Shown: positions 7,970 to 17,040, numbered from the stretch's first letter. The stretch: 44,769 nucleotides of DNA from Streptomyces violascens (GCF_014649955.1 NZ_BMUA01000042.1:1-44769); one strand, 5' to 3'. Made by a program: numbers and translations. Notes: generated from the sequence alone by a model not told the origin.

Positions 7970-9168
7970 GCCGGGAGCCTCGCCGTCACCCGGAATCCGC
8001 CCTCCGGACGCCGGCCCGCGCTGAACTGGCCGGACAGCAGCGACACCCGCTCGCGCATGCCGAGCAGGCCGAAGCCGCTCCCGCCGGCCGCCGCCGAGTG
8101 CCGGGGACGGCCAGGCCCGCCGGGACCGTCGTCCCCGTCGTCCACCACCTCGATCGTCACTCCCTCCGGCTCGTAACCGACCGCGACCCGGCACGTGGCC
8201 GCCCCGGAATGCCGCACCACGTTCGTCACCGACTCCTGGATGATCCGGAACGCCGACAGCTCGACCTCCGGCGGCAGCAGACGCCGCTCGCCCCGCCAGG
8301 CCACGTGGACCCGCACCCCGGCGTCGGCCGTGCGTTCGGCGAGCCGCGGGATATCGGCCAGGCTGCCGGCCGGCGCCAGCGGAGCGGCCTGCGGCATGGC
8401 GTCGTCCGGCTCGGCGCGGCGGAGCGCCCCGAGCATACGCTGCAGCTCCAGCAGCGTCTGGCGGCTGGTGGACTCGATGCCGGTCAGCGCCTGCCGCGTC
8501 TGCTCGGGCTTGGTGTCCACGACCCGCGCCGCCGCTCCCGACAGCACCGTGATGATCCCGATGCTGTGCGCGACGCTGTCGTGCAGTTCACGGGCGATCC
8601 GCAGCCGCTCGGCCATGACGGCGCGGGCCGCCCTCTGCTCGTGCAAGGCTCCGAGGTATCCACGGCGTTGGCGATACACCCCCCCGAAGACCCACGCGAC
8701 CGCGAACCACAACGCGATCCCCCCGGTCCACTGCGCCGCGTCGCCGACAGTCTCCCCGGGGTAGCCGTGGATGTCGTTGACGAACGCGGCCGCGACGCCC
8801 ACGACGGAGCCGACGGCGGCAGCCTTCGGCCGCCGGGCGGCGAGGTACCCGCTCAAGGCGACGAGCAGGACGAACACGATCACGGGCCGCGCGCCGAAGG
8901 CCGCGCCGAGGACTGATTCGCCCAGGATCACCGCGAAGACGGTCGCCGGCAGACGGCGCACCAGCAGAACCGGAAGGGCGAGCACGACGTACAGACCCAC
9001 CATCTGGACGGGCTCGAGGTCGGGGAACCGGAACAGACCGTCCTCAGGGGTCGGCATCGTCCAGGGGAGCAGCAGCGCGTAGAAGCAGGCGGTGGCCGGC
9101 ACCACGGCCTGTGACATCAGCCAGGTCACGCGCTTCGATGTCGAGAGACGCTGCAGAAGCTCTTCCAT
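7966..9168 (-). CDS. HisKA_3 (NarX-type) sensor histidine kinase
   Basis: A 400-residue membrane sensor kinase. Four to five hydrophobic segments fill about residues 14-165. The dimerisation/phospho-acceptor helix follows with H196 in ARELHDSVAHS. The HATPase region has the N-box FRIIQESVTNVVRHS, a D-rich G1 region, and GSGFGLLGMRERV as the G2-like box. It overlaps the response-regulator start by four bases. The ATG at 9168 (MEELLQRL) is used; an in-frame GTG at 9207 is an alternative, and neither has a strong ribosome binding site. The input is unknown, but the ABC transporter on the other side of the shared promoter region suggests sensing of a transported or cell-envelope-active compound. 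Confidence 0.92.
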   Translation of the reverse strand: MEELLQRLSTSKRVTWLMSQAVVPATACFYALLLPWTMPTPEDGLFRFPDLEPVQMVGLYVVLALPVLLVRRLPATVFAVILGESVLGAAFGARPVIVFVLLVALSGYLAARRPKAAAVGSVVGVAAAFVNDIHGYPGETVGDAAQWTGGIALWFAVAWVFGGVYRQRRGYLGALHEQRAARAVMAERLRIARELHDSVAHSIGIITVLSGAAARVVDTKPEQTRQALTGIESTSRQTLLELQRMLGALRRAEPDDAMPQAAPLAPAGSLADIPRLAERTADAGVRVHVAWRGERRLLPPEVELSAFRIIQESVTNVVRHSGAATCRVAVGYEPEGVTIEVVDDGDDGPGGPGRPRHSAAAGGSGFGLLGMRERVSLLSGQFSAGRRPEGGFRVTARLPA

Positions 9169-9306
9169 ACGGAGATCGTATTCAGTGGCGTCGGCTCTGC
9201 GCGTCACCCCGGGGATGTACGCGGGGTACGCCGCCGGGCCGATGGCCTGGGGTAAGAGGTGACATCCGCCGGCCGACGCGATGGATCGTGGTCCGTTCAT
9301 AGGTTC
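9169..9306. promoter_or_regulatory. Divergent promoter region, kinase / ABC transporter
   Basis: The 138-base gap separates the leftward kinase-regulator operon from the rightward ABC operon and must hold both promoters. I could not define -10/-35 elements or a regulator site with confidence. Confidence 0.4.
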
Positions 9307-10059
9307 ATGGCCATGACGAATCCGCCGATGATCGCTCTCCAAGACGCGATGAAGAAGTATGACGACGGCCCGCCCGCGCTGGCCGGTGTGACCTTGTCCG
9401 TGGCGTCCGGTGAGTGCGTGGCGATCCTCGGCCATTCCGGCAGCGGGAAGTCCACGCTGCTGAATCTGATCGCCGGTCTGGACAAGCCTTCCAGTGGCAC
9501 CGTGACCGTCGACGGCACGCGCGTCGATCAGCTGGGTGAGGCCGGTTCGGCGAAGTACCGCCGGGCCTCGATCGGCATGATCTTCCAGTACTTCAACCTG
9601 CTCGACGACCTGACCGTGTTGGACAACGTCATGGTTCCGGCGCAGCTGGCCGGGATGGGCAAGGGTGAAGCGAAGCGGCGGGCCATCGCGCTGCTCGGCT
9701 CGCTGGGCATCGACCGGCATGCCAAGGCCTACCCGCAGCGGCTGTCCGGCGGGCAACGGCAGCGGGTGGCGGTGGCCAGGGCCCTGATGAACAAGCCGGC
9801 GCTGCTGCTGGCCGACGAGCCCACCGGCGCGCTGGACTCGAGCTCGGCCGAGGACGTGCGCCGGCTGCTGCTGGACCTGAACAGCGAGGGCCAGACCATC
9901 TTGTTGGTGACCCACGATGTGCAGTTGGCCGCGAGCACCGCGCGCCGCACGATCGAGTTGGTGGACGGCGCGGTCAAGCGGGACGTCGTCAACGACGGCA
10001 GCAGCGCCGGCCTGGCCGCCCGCACGCCGCTGACCCGTCCGGCGGGAGCGGTTGGATGA
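9307..10059 (+). CDS. ABC transporter ATP-binding protein (MacB/LolD-like)
   Basis: A 250-residue ATPase. Walker A GHSGSGKS is at about 42-49, the Q-loop is in IGMIFQYFNLLDDLTVLDNV, the signature is LSGGQ at 146-150, Walker B LLLADEPTGALD has D170-E171, and the H-loop is in LLVTHD. These are features of the ATPases that pair with FtsX/MacB permeases. The start could be 9307 (MAMTNPP) or 9313; frames extending upstream to 9259 are less likely. The stop overlaps the ATG of a 29-codon ORF (ATGA), which in turn overlaps the permease start, so the three form one operon. Confidence 0.93.
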   Translation: MAMTNPPMIALQDAMKKYDDGPPALAGVTLSVASGECVAILGHSGSGKSTLLNLIAGLDKPSSGTVTVDGTRVDQLGEAGSAKYRRASIGMIFQYFNLLDDLTVLDNVMVPAQLAGMGKGEAKRRAIALLGSLGIDRHAKAYPQRLSGGQRQRVAVARALMNKPALLLADEPTGALDSSSAEDVRRLLLDLNSEGQTILLVTHDVQLAASTARRTIELVDGAVKRDVVNDGSSAGLAARTPLTRPAGAVG

Positions 10060-10145
10060 CACTGCGCAAGCCGCCGATGCCCCGGCGCCTCTTCGAGGTC
10101 GGATTCCGGGCCGTGGCCCGCCTGCTGCCGGCGGTGAGCCGGTGA
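10056..10145 (+). CDS. 29-residue micro-ORF coupling ATPase and permease
   Basis: ATG at 10056 overlaps the ATPase stop (ATGA). The frame encodes MTLRKPPMPRRLFEVGFRAV followed by nine more residues, and stops with a TGA at 10143-10145 that overlaps the permease GTG start at 10142 (GTGA). It is basic and amphipathic (seven Arg/Lys among 29 residues). The double four-base overlap suggests it is translated, either as a coupling peptide or as a small protein acting with the transporter. The alternative is an N-terminal extension of the permease in another frame starting near 10052, which lacks start signals. Confidence 0.5.
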   Translation: MTLRKPPMPRRLFEVGFRAVARLLPAVSR

Positions 10146-12550
10146 GCGTCTTGGGCAAGGTCGTACGCTCCGGCGTGGGCCGGCGTCGGGTCCAGTCCCT
10201 CGTCTTGGCCCTGACAACGTTCGCCGCGGTGACGTCCTCAGTACTCTCCCTCGGCCTGCTGGCCGTCGTGCAGGCCCCGTTCGACCACGCCTTCAGTGCT
10301 CGGAACGGGGCGCACCTGGCGGTCCAGTTCGACCGTTCAAAGGTCACGGCCGCACAGGCCACCGCCACCGCGCACGCCGCCGGCGTCACCGAGGCGGCCG
10401 GACCGTACCCGATCGCCGCCGCCCTGGACACGACCGTCGGCACGGACTGCCCCAAGAGGGATTTCGCCGGTCACGACAACCATCCGATCACCGTCACCAC
10501 CCGGCCCGACCTGGGCAGCACCTCCGGGATGGACCAACTCGTGCTGACCCAGGGGCGCTGGCCGACCAGCCCGGGCGAGATCGCCCTGCCGTGGCAGCAC
10601 TATGCCACCGCCTGCTTCGGCAGTTCGGTGGTGTTCTCCGCCCTGCCGGGCAAGCCGTCGTTCAAGGTCGTCGGCTTCGGCGGCTCGGTGACCAGCAGCG
10701 CGACCGCCTTCGCCACCGCCGACGGTTTCGCGCGGCTCACCGCTGCCGGTGCCAAGTCCGACGAGCAGATGCTCTACCGGTTCGCCAAGGCCGGGACCGA
10801 CGCCGACATCGCCACCGACAAGCAGGCGGTGGCCGCCGTCGCACCGGCCGGCGCGGTCGAGAGCGGACAGTCGTACCTGACCGCGAAGCAGCAGGCCGGC
10901 GGCAACGCCAGGGCCTACGTGCCGTTCCTGATCGGCTTCGGGATCCTCGGGCTGTTCATGTCGGTGCTGATCATCTCGATCGTGGTCAGCGGGGCTGTGG
11001 CCTCGGGAATCCGGCGCATCGGGATTCTGAAGTCGTTGGGCTTCACCCCCTCGCAGGTGGCCCGCGCCTACACCGCGCAGGCCATGATCCCGGCGACACT
11101 CGGCCTGGTGCTCGGCACGGTTTTCGGCAACCTCCTGGCTGTGCCGATCCTGGACGGGGCCACCAAGCAGCTCGGCGCGGCCGATGCCACGATTCCGTTG
11201 TGGGTCAGCGCCGTGGTGCCGCTGAGCACCCTGCTGATCGTCAGCACCACGGCTTTGATCCCGGCACTGCGGGCCGGCCGGATGCCGACGGTGCAGGCTC
11301 TGGTGGTCGGCCGCGCCCCCAAGGCCGGGGGCGGTCGGACGGCGCAGCGTCTGGCCTCGCGGCTGCCGCTGCCCCGGGCCATGTCGCTGGGTCTTGCCCA
11401 GCCGTTCGCCCGGCCGGCCCGAGCCGTACTGGTCGGTGCGGCGGTGCTGTTCGGCGTGGTGAGTGTCACGTTCGCGGTGGGGCTGGGGACCGCGTTCAAC
11501 AAGTACCTGGACACCAGTACCGCAGGCTTCAACGTCGCGTCGGAGTTCGTGATCCCCACAGCCGACGTAGGCGTGCCCTGGGGTCGCTACGGGCCCAACG
11601 ACCCGCGCAGGCCGCACCTGGACGCCGCCAAGGTGGCCGCCTCGCTCGCCGAGACCCCGGGCACGAAGGCCGCGTTCGGCTGGGGCGAGAGCGGCGCGAC
11701 CATCGTCGGCGCCCCGCCCGGCGGCGAACCGCCGAAGGTGTTCACGATCACCGGCGACTTCTCCTGGTCGAACATGGAGCTGCTGTCCGGCCGCTGGTTC
11801 TCAGCGCCCGGCGAGGCCGTGGTCGGCGACAAGCTGGCCACGACGGTGGGGATCCACGTCGGTGACAACGTCACCGTGGTGCAGCAGAACAAGCAACTAC
11901 CGTTGAAGGTCGTCGGCATCAACTTCGACACCAACGTGGGCGACTACACGGTCATGACGGATGCGACCACTTTCACCGCCGCCGGTCTGGCCCCGCACAT
12001 CGAGCAGTTCAACGTCGAGCTGGCCGACAACGTCAGCGGATCGGACTGGTCCACCTCAGCCGCCGCCGCGCTGACCCCGCTGAACGCCTCGGTCCATCCG
12101 CACTCGGACGGGGGCAAGAACATCGTGGTGATCATCATGGGCACCCTGGTGGCCACGCTCACGCTGATGATGACGGCGGTCGCCGCGCTCGGGGTGCTGA
12201 GCATGGTGGTGCAGGACACCCGGGAGCGGGTTCATGATCTGGGGATCTTCAAGGCCCTCGGGATGACACCCAAGCAGACCATCGCGATGGTGCTGACCTC
12301 GGTGTCCCTCACCGGCCTGATCGCCGGGCTGATCGGGGTCCCGCTCGGGGTCTCGGTGGAGAAGGCGACGCTGACCCCGATGGGGAACGCAATCGGCCGG
12401 CACCTGCCGCCGAGCGTGTCCCACGTCTACACCGCCGGGCTGCTCATCCCCCTGCTGGCCGGCGGGATCGTGATCGCCCTGCTCGGCGCACTGCTGCCGG
12501 CCGGCTGGGCGGCACGGACCCGGACCGCCACCGCGCTGCGGACCGAGTAG
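10142..12550 (+). CDS. FtsX/MacB-type ABC transporter permease
   Basis: An 802-residue permease with two FtsX domains. One membrane helix lies near the N-terminus and is followed by a large extracytoplasmic domain. Three helices follow at about residues 260-390, around RIGILKSLGFTPSQVARAYT. A second N-terminal helix lies near 435, with a second large external domain. Three C-terminal helices surround HDLGIFKALGMTPKQTIAMV and end in ALLPAGWAARTRTATALRTE. The paired I-L-K-x-LG-x-T-x-x-Q coupling segments are typical of this class, which exports antimicrobial peptides, lipids or lipoproteins. The GTG at 10142 overlaps the micro-ORF stop. A terminator lies 70 bases downstream. Confidence 0.92.
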   Translation: MSVLGKVVRSGVGRRRVQSLVLALTTFAAVTSSVLSLGLLAVVQAPFDHAFSARNGAHLAVQFDRSKVTAAQATATAHAAGVTEAAGPYPIAAALDTTVGTDCPKRDFAGHDNHPITVTTRPDLGSTSGMDQLVLTQGRWPTSPGEIALPWQHYATACFGSSVVFSALPGKPSFKVVGFGGSVTSSATAFATADGFARLTAAGAKSDEQMLYRFAKAGTDADIATDKQAVAAVAPAGAVESGQSYLTAKQQAGGNARAYVPFLIGFGILGLFMSVLIISIVVSGAVASGIRRIGILKSLGFTPSQVARAYTAQAMIPATLGLVLGTVFGNLLAVPILDGATKQLGAADATIPLWVSAVVPLSTLLIVSTTALIPALRAGRMPTVQALVVGRAPKAGGGRTAQRLASRLPLPRAMSLGLAQPFARPARAVLVGAAVLFGVVSVTFAVGLGTAFNKYLDTSTAGFNVASEFVIPTADVGVPWGRYGPNDPRRPHLDAAKVAASLAETPGTKAAFGWGESGATIVGAPPGGEPPKVFTITGDFSWSNMELLSGRWFSAPGEAVVGDKLATTVGIHVGDNVTVVQQNKQLPLKVVGINFDTNVGDYTVMTDATTFTAAGLAPHIEQFNVELADNVSGSDWSTSAAAALTPLNASVHPHSDGGKNIVVIIMGTLVATLTLMMTAVAALGVLSMVVQDTRERVHDLGIFKALGMTPKQTIAMVLTSVSLTGLIAGLIGVPLGVSVEKATLTPMGNAIGRHLPPSVSHVYTAGLLIPLLAGGIVIALLGALLPAGWAARTRTATALRTE

Positions 12551-12620
12551 GACCGAGCAGAGCCGCCGGTCGCCGCAGCAAAAGCGGTGCTGGGCACTGC
12601 ACGGCGCGGCAAGAACGCCC

Positions 12621-12661
12621 ATGCCGACCTCCCCCGGTTGACACCCTCGGGAGGTCGGCAT
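12621..12661 (+). terminator. Terminator hairpin of the ABC operon
   Basis: ATGCCGACCTCCC at 12621-12633 pairs perfectly with GGGAGGTCGGCAT at 12649-12661 around a 15-base loop. GTTTTT follows within ten bases. It lies 70 bases after the permease stop. Confidence 0.85.
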
Positions 12662-12705
12662 TCCGGCGTTTTTCCCTCAACACAAAGGCGTGAGAGGCAC
12701 CCACC

Positions 12706-13122
12706 ATGGCGGTCAGCGTTTTCGACCTGTTCTCGATCGGCATCGGCCCGTAGTGTTCACACACAGTCGGCCCGATGCGCGCGGCCCGGATGTTCGTCAA
12801 GAGCATGGACAACGAGGGCCCGCTGCCCCGGGTGACCAGGTTCCGCGCGGAACTGCTCGGCTCCCTCGGCGGCAACGGCCGCGGCCACTGCAACCCGAAG
12901 GCGGTGCAGCTGGGGCTGGAGGGACAGGTGCTGGCCACCGTGGACGTGCGGGGGCATGGAGCCGGACCTGGCTCGGGTCCGCGAGACCGGTCGGTTGCGG
13001 CTGGTGGGCACCGAGAAGGGCGCCGAGGGCGGGATCGCCTTCACCGAGGACCGCGACCTGGTGCTGCACCGGCGCAAGTCGCTGCCGTACCACTCCAATG
13101 GCATGCGGCTGTTCGCCTATGA
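12706..13122 (+). pseudogene. sdaA: L-serine dehydratase (SdaA) N-terminal relic
   Basis: The frame opens MAVSVFDLFSIGIGP and hits TAG at 12751-12753 where the family has serine in PSSSHTVGPMRA. It resumes in the same frame as CSHTVGPMRAARMFVKSM and continues AELLGSLGGNGRGHCNPKAV. Near 12945-12960 it shifts to EPDLARVRETGRLRL and LVLHRRKSLPYHSNGMRLFA, and breaks at about 13122 where transposase-derived DNA begins. L-serine dehydratase converts serine to pyruvate and ammonia with an iron-sulfur cluster. The catalytic C-terminal domain is absent. A nonsense codon, a frameshift and a truncation make it clearly dead. The start still has GAGAGG eight bases upstream. Confidence 0.8.
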
Positions 13123-13635
13123 GACTTCATTTGAAGGGCCGACCACACTGAGCGAAGGCCATCTTGAACGCCTTGGCCAGGGTGCTTATATGGCAGAGTT
13201 CGTGGGTGTTTCTGCTGTTGGTGGGCGGTGGTCGGCGGAGTTGACCGTCTGTCTTCAGTGTGCGACTTCGAGAGCGGTCAGGACGAGCAGGGCGCGCAGC
13301 AGCGCCGTGGCCCGTGCCGGGTTCAGTCGCAGCCGCGTAAGGACGCGCCAGTTTTTCAAGGCGGCGAAGCCGTGCTCGACGGGGGCGCGGGTGGCGGCGA
13401 TGAGCTGGTTGGCCTGCTTCTGCCCGGCGGTGAGCTTCTTTTCCGGGTCCGCTTGACCCCGGTGATGACCACCGGGTCGTCGGGGTTGTCGTCCAGGCCA
13501 ACGAAGCCGAGGTCCGCCAGGGCGCCCAGGCCGGCGGTGCGCAGATGCTCGCAGAGCTTGTCGTGGCCGGCGCATCTCATCTCGCTGGCTGCGCCGCGAC
13601 GGGCGGAGGAGATCCAGATCAGGTTGCCGCGCGCA
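13123..13635 (-). mobile_element. IS5-family transposase C-terminal relic
   Basis: Minus-strand frames give ISSARRGAASEMRCAGHDKL and GALADLGFVGLDDNPDDPVV, then after a frameshift KKLTAGQKQANQLIAATRAP and VEHGFAALKNWRVLTRLRLN, ending at a stop near 13255. This is the C-terminal half of a DDE transposase; the E in VEHGFAALK is the likely last catalytic residue. The N-terminal half is missing. It lies between truncated sdaA and a truncated hydrolase gene, so the insertion or a following deletion broke both. It differs in sequence from the element at 15798. Confidence 0.65.
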
Positions 13636-13639
13636 GGAA

Positions 13640-14428
13640 ATGGTCGGCGTCACCACGCACGCGTTCAACGGCGCTCGGCCGCTGAGCGGCAAGTATCCGC
13701 TGGTGGTTCTCTCGGCGGGATGGAGCAAACCGCGCATGACGCTCACCTCCCTGGCGACCGAGCTGGTCAGCCACGGATACATCGTCGCGCTCATCGGCCA
13801 CCCCTACGAGGACAGCGGTGAGACGTTGGCGAACGGCCAGACATCATCGTGCCCGTTCTGCACGGCCCCGATGCCCGACCTGGACACCGTCACCGCCAGC
13901 CGCGCACTGGACGTGTCCTTCGTTCTCGACCAACTCACCCACGGCAACCGGGCCTGGCCGCTGGCGCACCTCATCGACAAGCACGACATCGGCATGGCCG
14001 TGGTCGATCGGCGGCGCGGCGGCCGCCCCGACGATGGCCGCCGACCCGCGCATACTGGCCGGGGTGAACCTGGACGGCACCTTCCACCCGGTCCCGGCAC
14101 CCGGGCACCGGCCGTTCATGATGCTCGGCGAGGACTCGACCGAGTCACCCAGCGGCATCGACACGTCATGGGGCGAAGCCTGGAACGGCCTCGGCGGTTA
14201 CAAGAAGTGGCTGACCGTCGTCGGTGCCGTCACGGCAGCTTCACCGACCTCCCCGTGCTCACCGAGCAGGCCGGATTCCCGGTGCCGCCTGAGCTCTCGC
14301 CCGAACGCGGGGTGGAGATCACGCGCGACTACGTGGCAGCGTTCTTCGACCAAAGGCTGAAGGGGGTCCACAGCACCCTGCTGGATGGGCCCTCCGCCGC
14401 CAACCCGGAGGTTCACTTCCAGTCGTAG
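13640..14428 (+). pseudogene. Truncated, frameshifted copy of a secreted alpha/beta hydrolase
   Basis: The frame begins inside the protein (MVGVTTHAFNGARPLSGKYP) and runs closely parallel to the intact gene at 14604. It lacks the signal peptide and about the first 130 residues. At about 14000 it shifts frame, destroying the GHSIGG nucleophile motif, and continues as PTMAADPRILAGVNLDGTFH in the next frame. Near 14225 it shifts back (SFTDLPVLTEQAGFPVPPEL) and ends HFQS-stop. It is a decayed tandem duplicate of the PAF-acetylhydrolase-like gene. The missing 5' end coincides with the edge of the transposase relic. Confidence 0.85.
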
Positions 14429-14603
14429 CACTACGCGCTGCCGGCATCGTCGAGCCAATGAAGACGGCGCTCGACGATGCCCCGCATAATTCCGGGGGAT
14501 GACGCCGGTACCTCGCGGGGGGTATGCAACACGGAATACTGACCAAGTACTGACATCCACGGGATGATTCGAAACAGGGGGCACGGAATCTAGCGTCGAT
14601 CCC

Positions 14604-15797
14604 ATGAAACGCAATCGCCATATCAGCGCTGTCGCGGTGCTGGCGCTCGCCGCCCTCGTCACCGGGACCGGTGCCGGGTTCGCCGCCACGGCCACACCGT
14701 CGGCCACACCGGTGGCCACGCACGCGTTCGCCACCGCACCGGCCACGGCCACCGCGCCCACACGGTCCTTCCACGGCGCGCTCCCCGCGCCGACCGGTCC
14801 CTATGCCGCCGGCGAGGAGGTCATCCACCTCACCGACACGAACCGTCCCGACCCGTGGGTGCCGTCATCCGGCCCCCGCCAACTGACCGTCACGATGGTC
14901 TACCCGGCCGTCGCCGGGACCGGGACTCCGGCCCCTTACATGACCCTCGCCGAGGCAGCCGGACACATCCAACGCGCGAAGATACCGGAGAGCTCCGGCA
15001 TCACCCCGCAGAATGTTTCCAGCATCACCACTCACGCTTTCGACCGCGCGCGGCCGCAGCGCGGCAAGTATCCGCTGGTGCTCCTCTCACCTGGGTTCGG
15101 GGACCAGCGCTCGGCGCTCACCTCGCTCGCGACCGAACTGGCCAGTCACGGCTACGTCGTTGCGCTCGTCGGCCCGACCCACGAGGACGGCGGCGAAACG
15201 CTGGGGAACGGCGAGACGCCGCCGTGCGCGATCTGCGATGACCCGACCCGCGACATGAAGACGGTCACCGCCAGCCGCGCGCTGGACATGTCCTTCGTGA
15301 TCGACCAGTTGACGCATGGCAATACCGCGTGGCGCCTGGCACACCTCATCAACAAGCACGAGATCGGCATGGCCGGACACTCCATCGGCGGGGCGTCGGC
15401 CGTCACCACGATGATCGCCGATCCGCGCGTATGGGCCGGCGTGAACATGGACGGCTCCTTCATCCCGGTTCCGATGCCCGGCCAGATCAACCGGCCGTTC
15501 CTCATGCTGGGTGAAACCGAACGCGGCCACGACGACACGTGGGGGCGGACATGGGACGCCCTCGGCGGCTACAAGAAGTGGCTGGCGGTCATCGGCGCCA
15601 ACCACCCCAGCTTCACCGACATGGACCTGCTGGAGGAGCAGGCCGGGTATCCGACGCCGCCCCTCGACCCCGAACGTGGAATCGTGATCACGCGTGAGTA
15701 CGTGACAGCGTTCTTCGACCAGACGCTGAAGGGGATCCACAGTCCGCTGCTGGACGGCCCCTCGCCGAACAATCCGGAAGTACTCTTCCAGCACTAA
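14604..15797 (+). CDS. Secreted PAF-acetylhydrolase-like alpha/beta hydrolase
   Basis: A 397-residue exported serine hydrolase. A signal peptide (MKRNRHISAVAVLALAALVT) precedes an Ala/Thr/Pro-rich linker to about residue 60. The alpha/beta hydrolase domain has an oxyanion-side strand KYPLVLLSPGFGDQRS and the nucleophile elbow GHSIGG at about 257-262 (S259). Later Asp and His candidates are in VNMDGSFIPV and GANHPSFTD. It is likely an esterase/lipase of the platelet-activating-factor acetylhydrolase type acting outside the cell; the substrate is unknown. No strong ribosome binding site is seen before the ATG. The stop codon TAA is immediately followed by the left end of an IS5-family element, so the original 3' region has been separated from it. 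Confidence 0.88.
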   Translation: MKRNRHISAVAVLALAALVTGTGAGFAATATPSATPVATHAFATAPATATAPTRSFHGALPAPTGPYAAGEEVIHLTDTNRPDPWVPSSGPRQLTVTMVYPAVAGTGTPAPYMTLAEAAGHIQRAKIPESSGITPQNVSSITTHAFDRARPQRGKYPLVLLSPGFGDQRSALTSLATELASHGYVVALVGPTHEDGGETLGNGETPPCAICDDPTRDMKTVTASRALDMSFVIDQLTHGNTAWRLAHLINKHEIGMAGHSIGGASAVTTMIADPRVWAGVNMDGSFIPVPMPGQINRPFLMLGETERGHDDTWGRTWDALGGYKKWLAVIGANHPSFTDMDLLEEQAGYPTPPLDPERGIVITREYVTAFFDQTLKGIHSPLLDGPSPNNPEVLFQH

Positions 15798-16772
15798 GTC
15801 GTGCCTCTCCGATCATGTGATTCGTTGTTCGGGTCATGTTGAGCAGGGGGGATCTGACGGTTGACGAGTGGGCGGTGCTGGAGCCGCTGCTGCCGCTGAG
15901 CAACAACCGGTGCGGGCGGTGGCGGGATCACCGGCAGGTGATCAACGGGATCATTCACCGGCTCGGTACCAGCTGTCAGTGGCGTGAGCTGCCCGAGCGG
16001 TTCGGTCCGTGGCAGACGGTGCACAAGCGGCACCTGCTGTGGTCGGCCGACGGCACCTGGGAGCGTCTGCTCCAGCATGTCCAGGCCGCGGCCGACGCGT
16101 CAGGTGACATCGACTGGGGCATCTACATCGACTCCACTTCCGTCAGAGCTCACCAGCATGCCGCCGGCGCCCGCAAGGACTCACCTCCGGCACCCACCGT
16201 GTCAAAGGGGGCCCTGCACAGAGCAGTTCGCCGGAGCCTGCTGGCGTTCCTGGAGGAGGCGGTCCGGTCGGCGAGGCCCTCGGCCGGTCCCGCGGCGGTC
16301 TGAGCACCAAGGTCCACCTGGCCGCGGACGGCAAGTGCCGCCGCTGTCCCTGGTCGTCACCCCGGGCCAACGGGCGGACTGCACCCAGTTCGAACCGGTG
16401 CTGGACAAGCTCCGCGTGCCCCGCACGGGACCTGGCCGGCCGCGCCGGAGGCCGGACAGCGTCAGTGCGGACCGGGCCTACAGCAACGGCGTCATCCGTG
16501 CCTACCTGCGGCGGAGCGGCATCCGGTGCGTGATCCCGGAGAAGAGCGACAGCCGGGCCGTCCGCCTGCGCAAAGGCTCGCGCGGCGGACGGCCGCCGGC
16601 TTTCAGCCCGGCGCGGTACAAGCAGCGCAACACCGTCGAGCGGGCGGTGAACAAGCTGAAGCAGTTCAGAGCCGCCGCGACGCGGTACGACAAGCGCGGA
16701 TACGTCTACCTCGGCACCGTCACCGCCGCAGCACTCCTCATCTGGCTCCGATCATGATCGAAGAGACGGAAC
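15798..16772 (+). mobile_element. IS5-family insertion sequence with both terminal repeats
   Basis: The left end GTCGTGCCTCTCCGATCATG (15798-15817) and the reverse complement of the right end, GTTCCGTCTCTTCGATCATG (16772-16753), agree at about 15 of 20 positions. The flanking tetranucleotides are CTAA on the left and CTAG on the right, close to the CTAR-type targets of this family but not a perfect duplication. The 975-bp element holds one transposase gene broken by frameshifts. The solo end at 5972-6070 is a second copy of its left end. Only the IS5-family level is claimed. Confidence 0.8.
15836..16757 (+). pseudogene. IS5-family transposase, two frame changes
   Basis: The first frame opens MLSRGDLTVDEWAVLEPLLP and carries WGIYIDSTSVRAHQHAAGAR (first catalytic Asp). 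After about 16250 the continuation GEALGRSRGGLSTKVHLAAD is in a second frame. At about 16340 the reading moves to a third frame (PLSLVVTPGQRADCTQFEPV) holding the second Asp in SADRAYSNG and the Glu in VERAVNKLK; it ends LIWLRS-stop. Some IS5 elements use one programmed frameshift between orfA and orfB. The second change here appears to be a single missing C in the run at CGCCGCTG, so the gene is probably inactive even though all three DDE residues survive. Confidence 0.75.
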
Positions 16773-17040
16773 CTAGCCGGATTGCCGCCGGGGTATTGAT
16801 GGCCGTACCCGGGAGACGGGCCGCTGTCACTGAGAGGTCGCTCGGCATCGCCGGGCGGCCCCGAACCCAGCACAGCCGACACCCCGTTTCAGTCCCATTT
16901 CGGCCAACGCACCCACGAAGCGGCAGGAGAGCGGCGTGATCTGACGCCGCCGGAGCCAGCCGGGAACTACCCAGACGGATCGCTACGCGTTGAACAAGGC
17001 CTGCTCGCAAGGAAGTTGTCGGCCACCGTCGCGGATCGCC
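16773..17040. other. Short inter-IS region
   Basis: About 270 bases between the IS5-family element and the IS701-like relic. No start signals or recognisable protein segments were seen. It may include lost 5' parts of the next transposase gene. Confidence 0.35.

Noticed and set aside
7966..10455. 829-codon minus-strand ORF containing the histidine kinase
   Set aside because: Only the last 400 codons are kinase; the rest is the antisense of the ABC ATPase gene.
10591..11865. 424-codon ORF inside the permease gene
   Set aside because: Arg/Gly/Pro-rich shadow frame of the FtsX-type permease with no domain of its own.
12621..12661. Inverted repeat as an insertion-sequence end
   Set aside because: Its position just after the ABC operon, 13-bp perfect stem and following T-run fit a terminator better.
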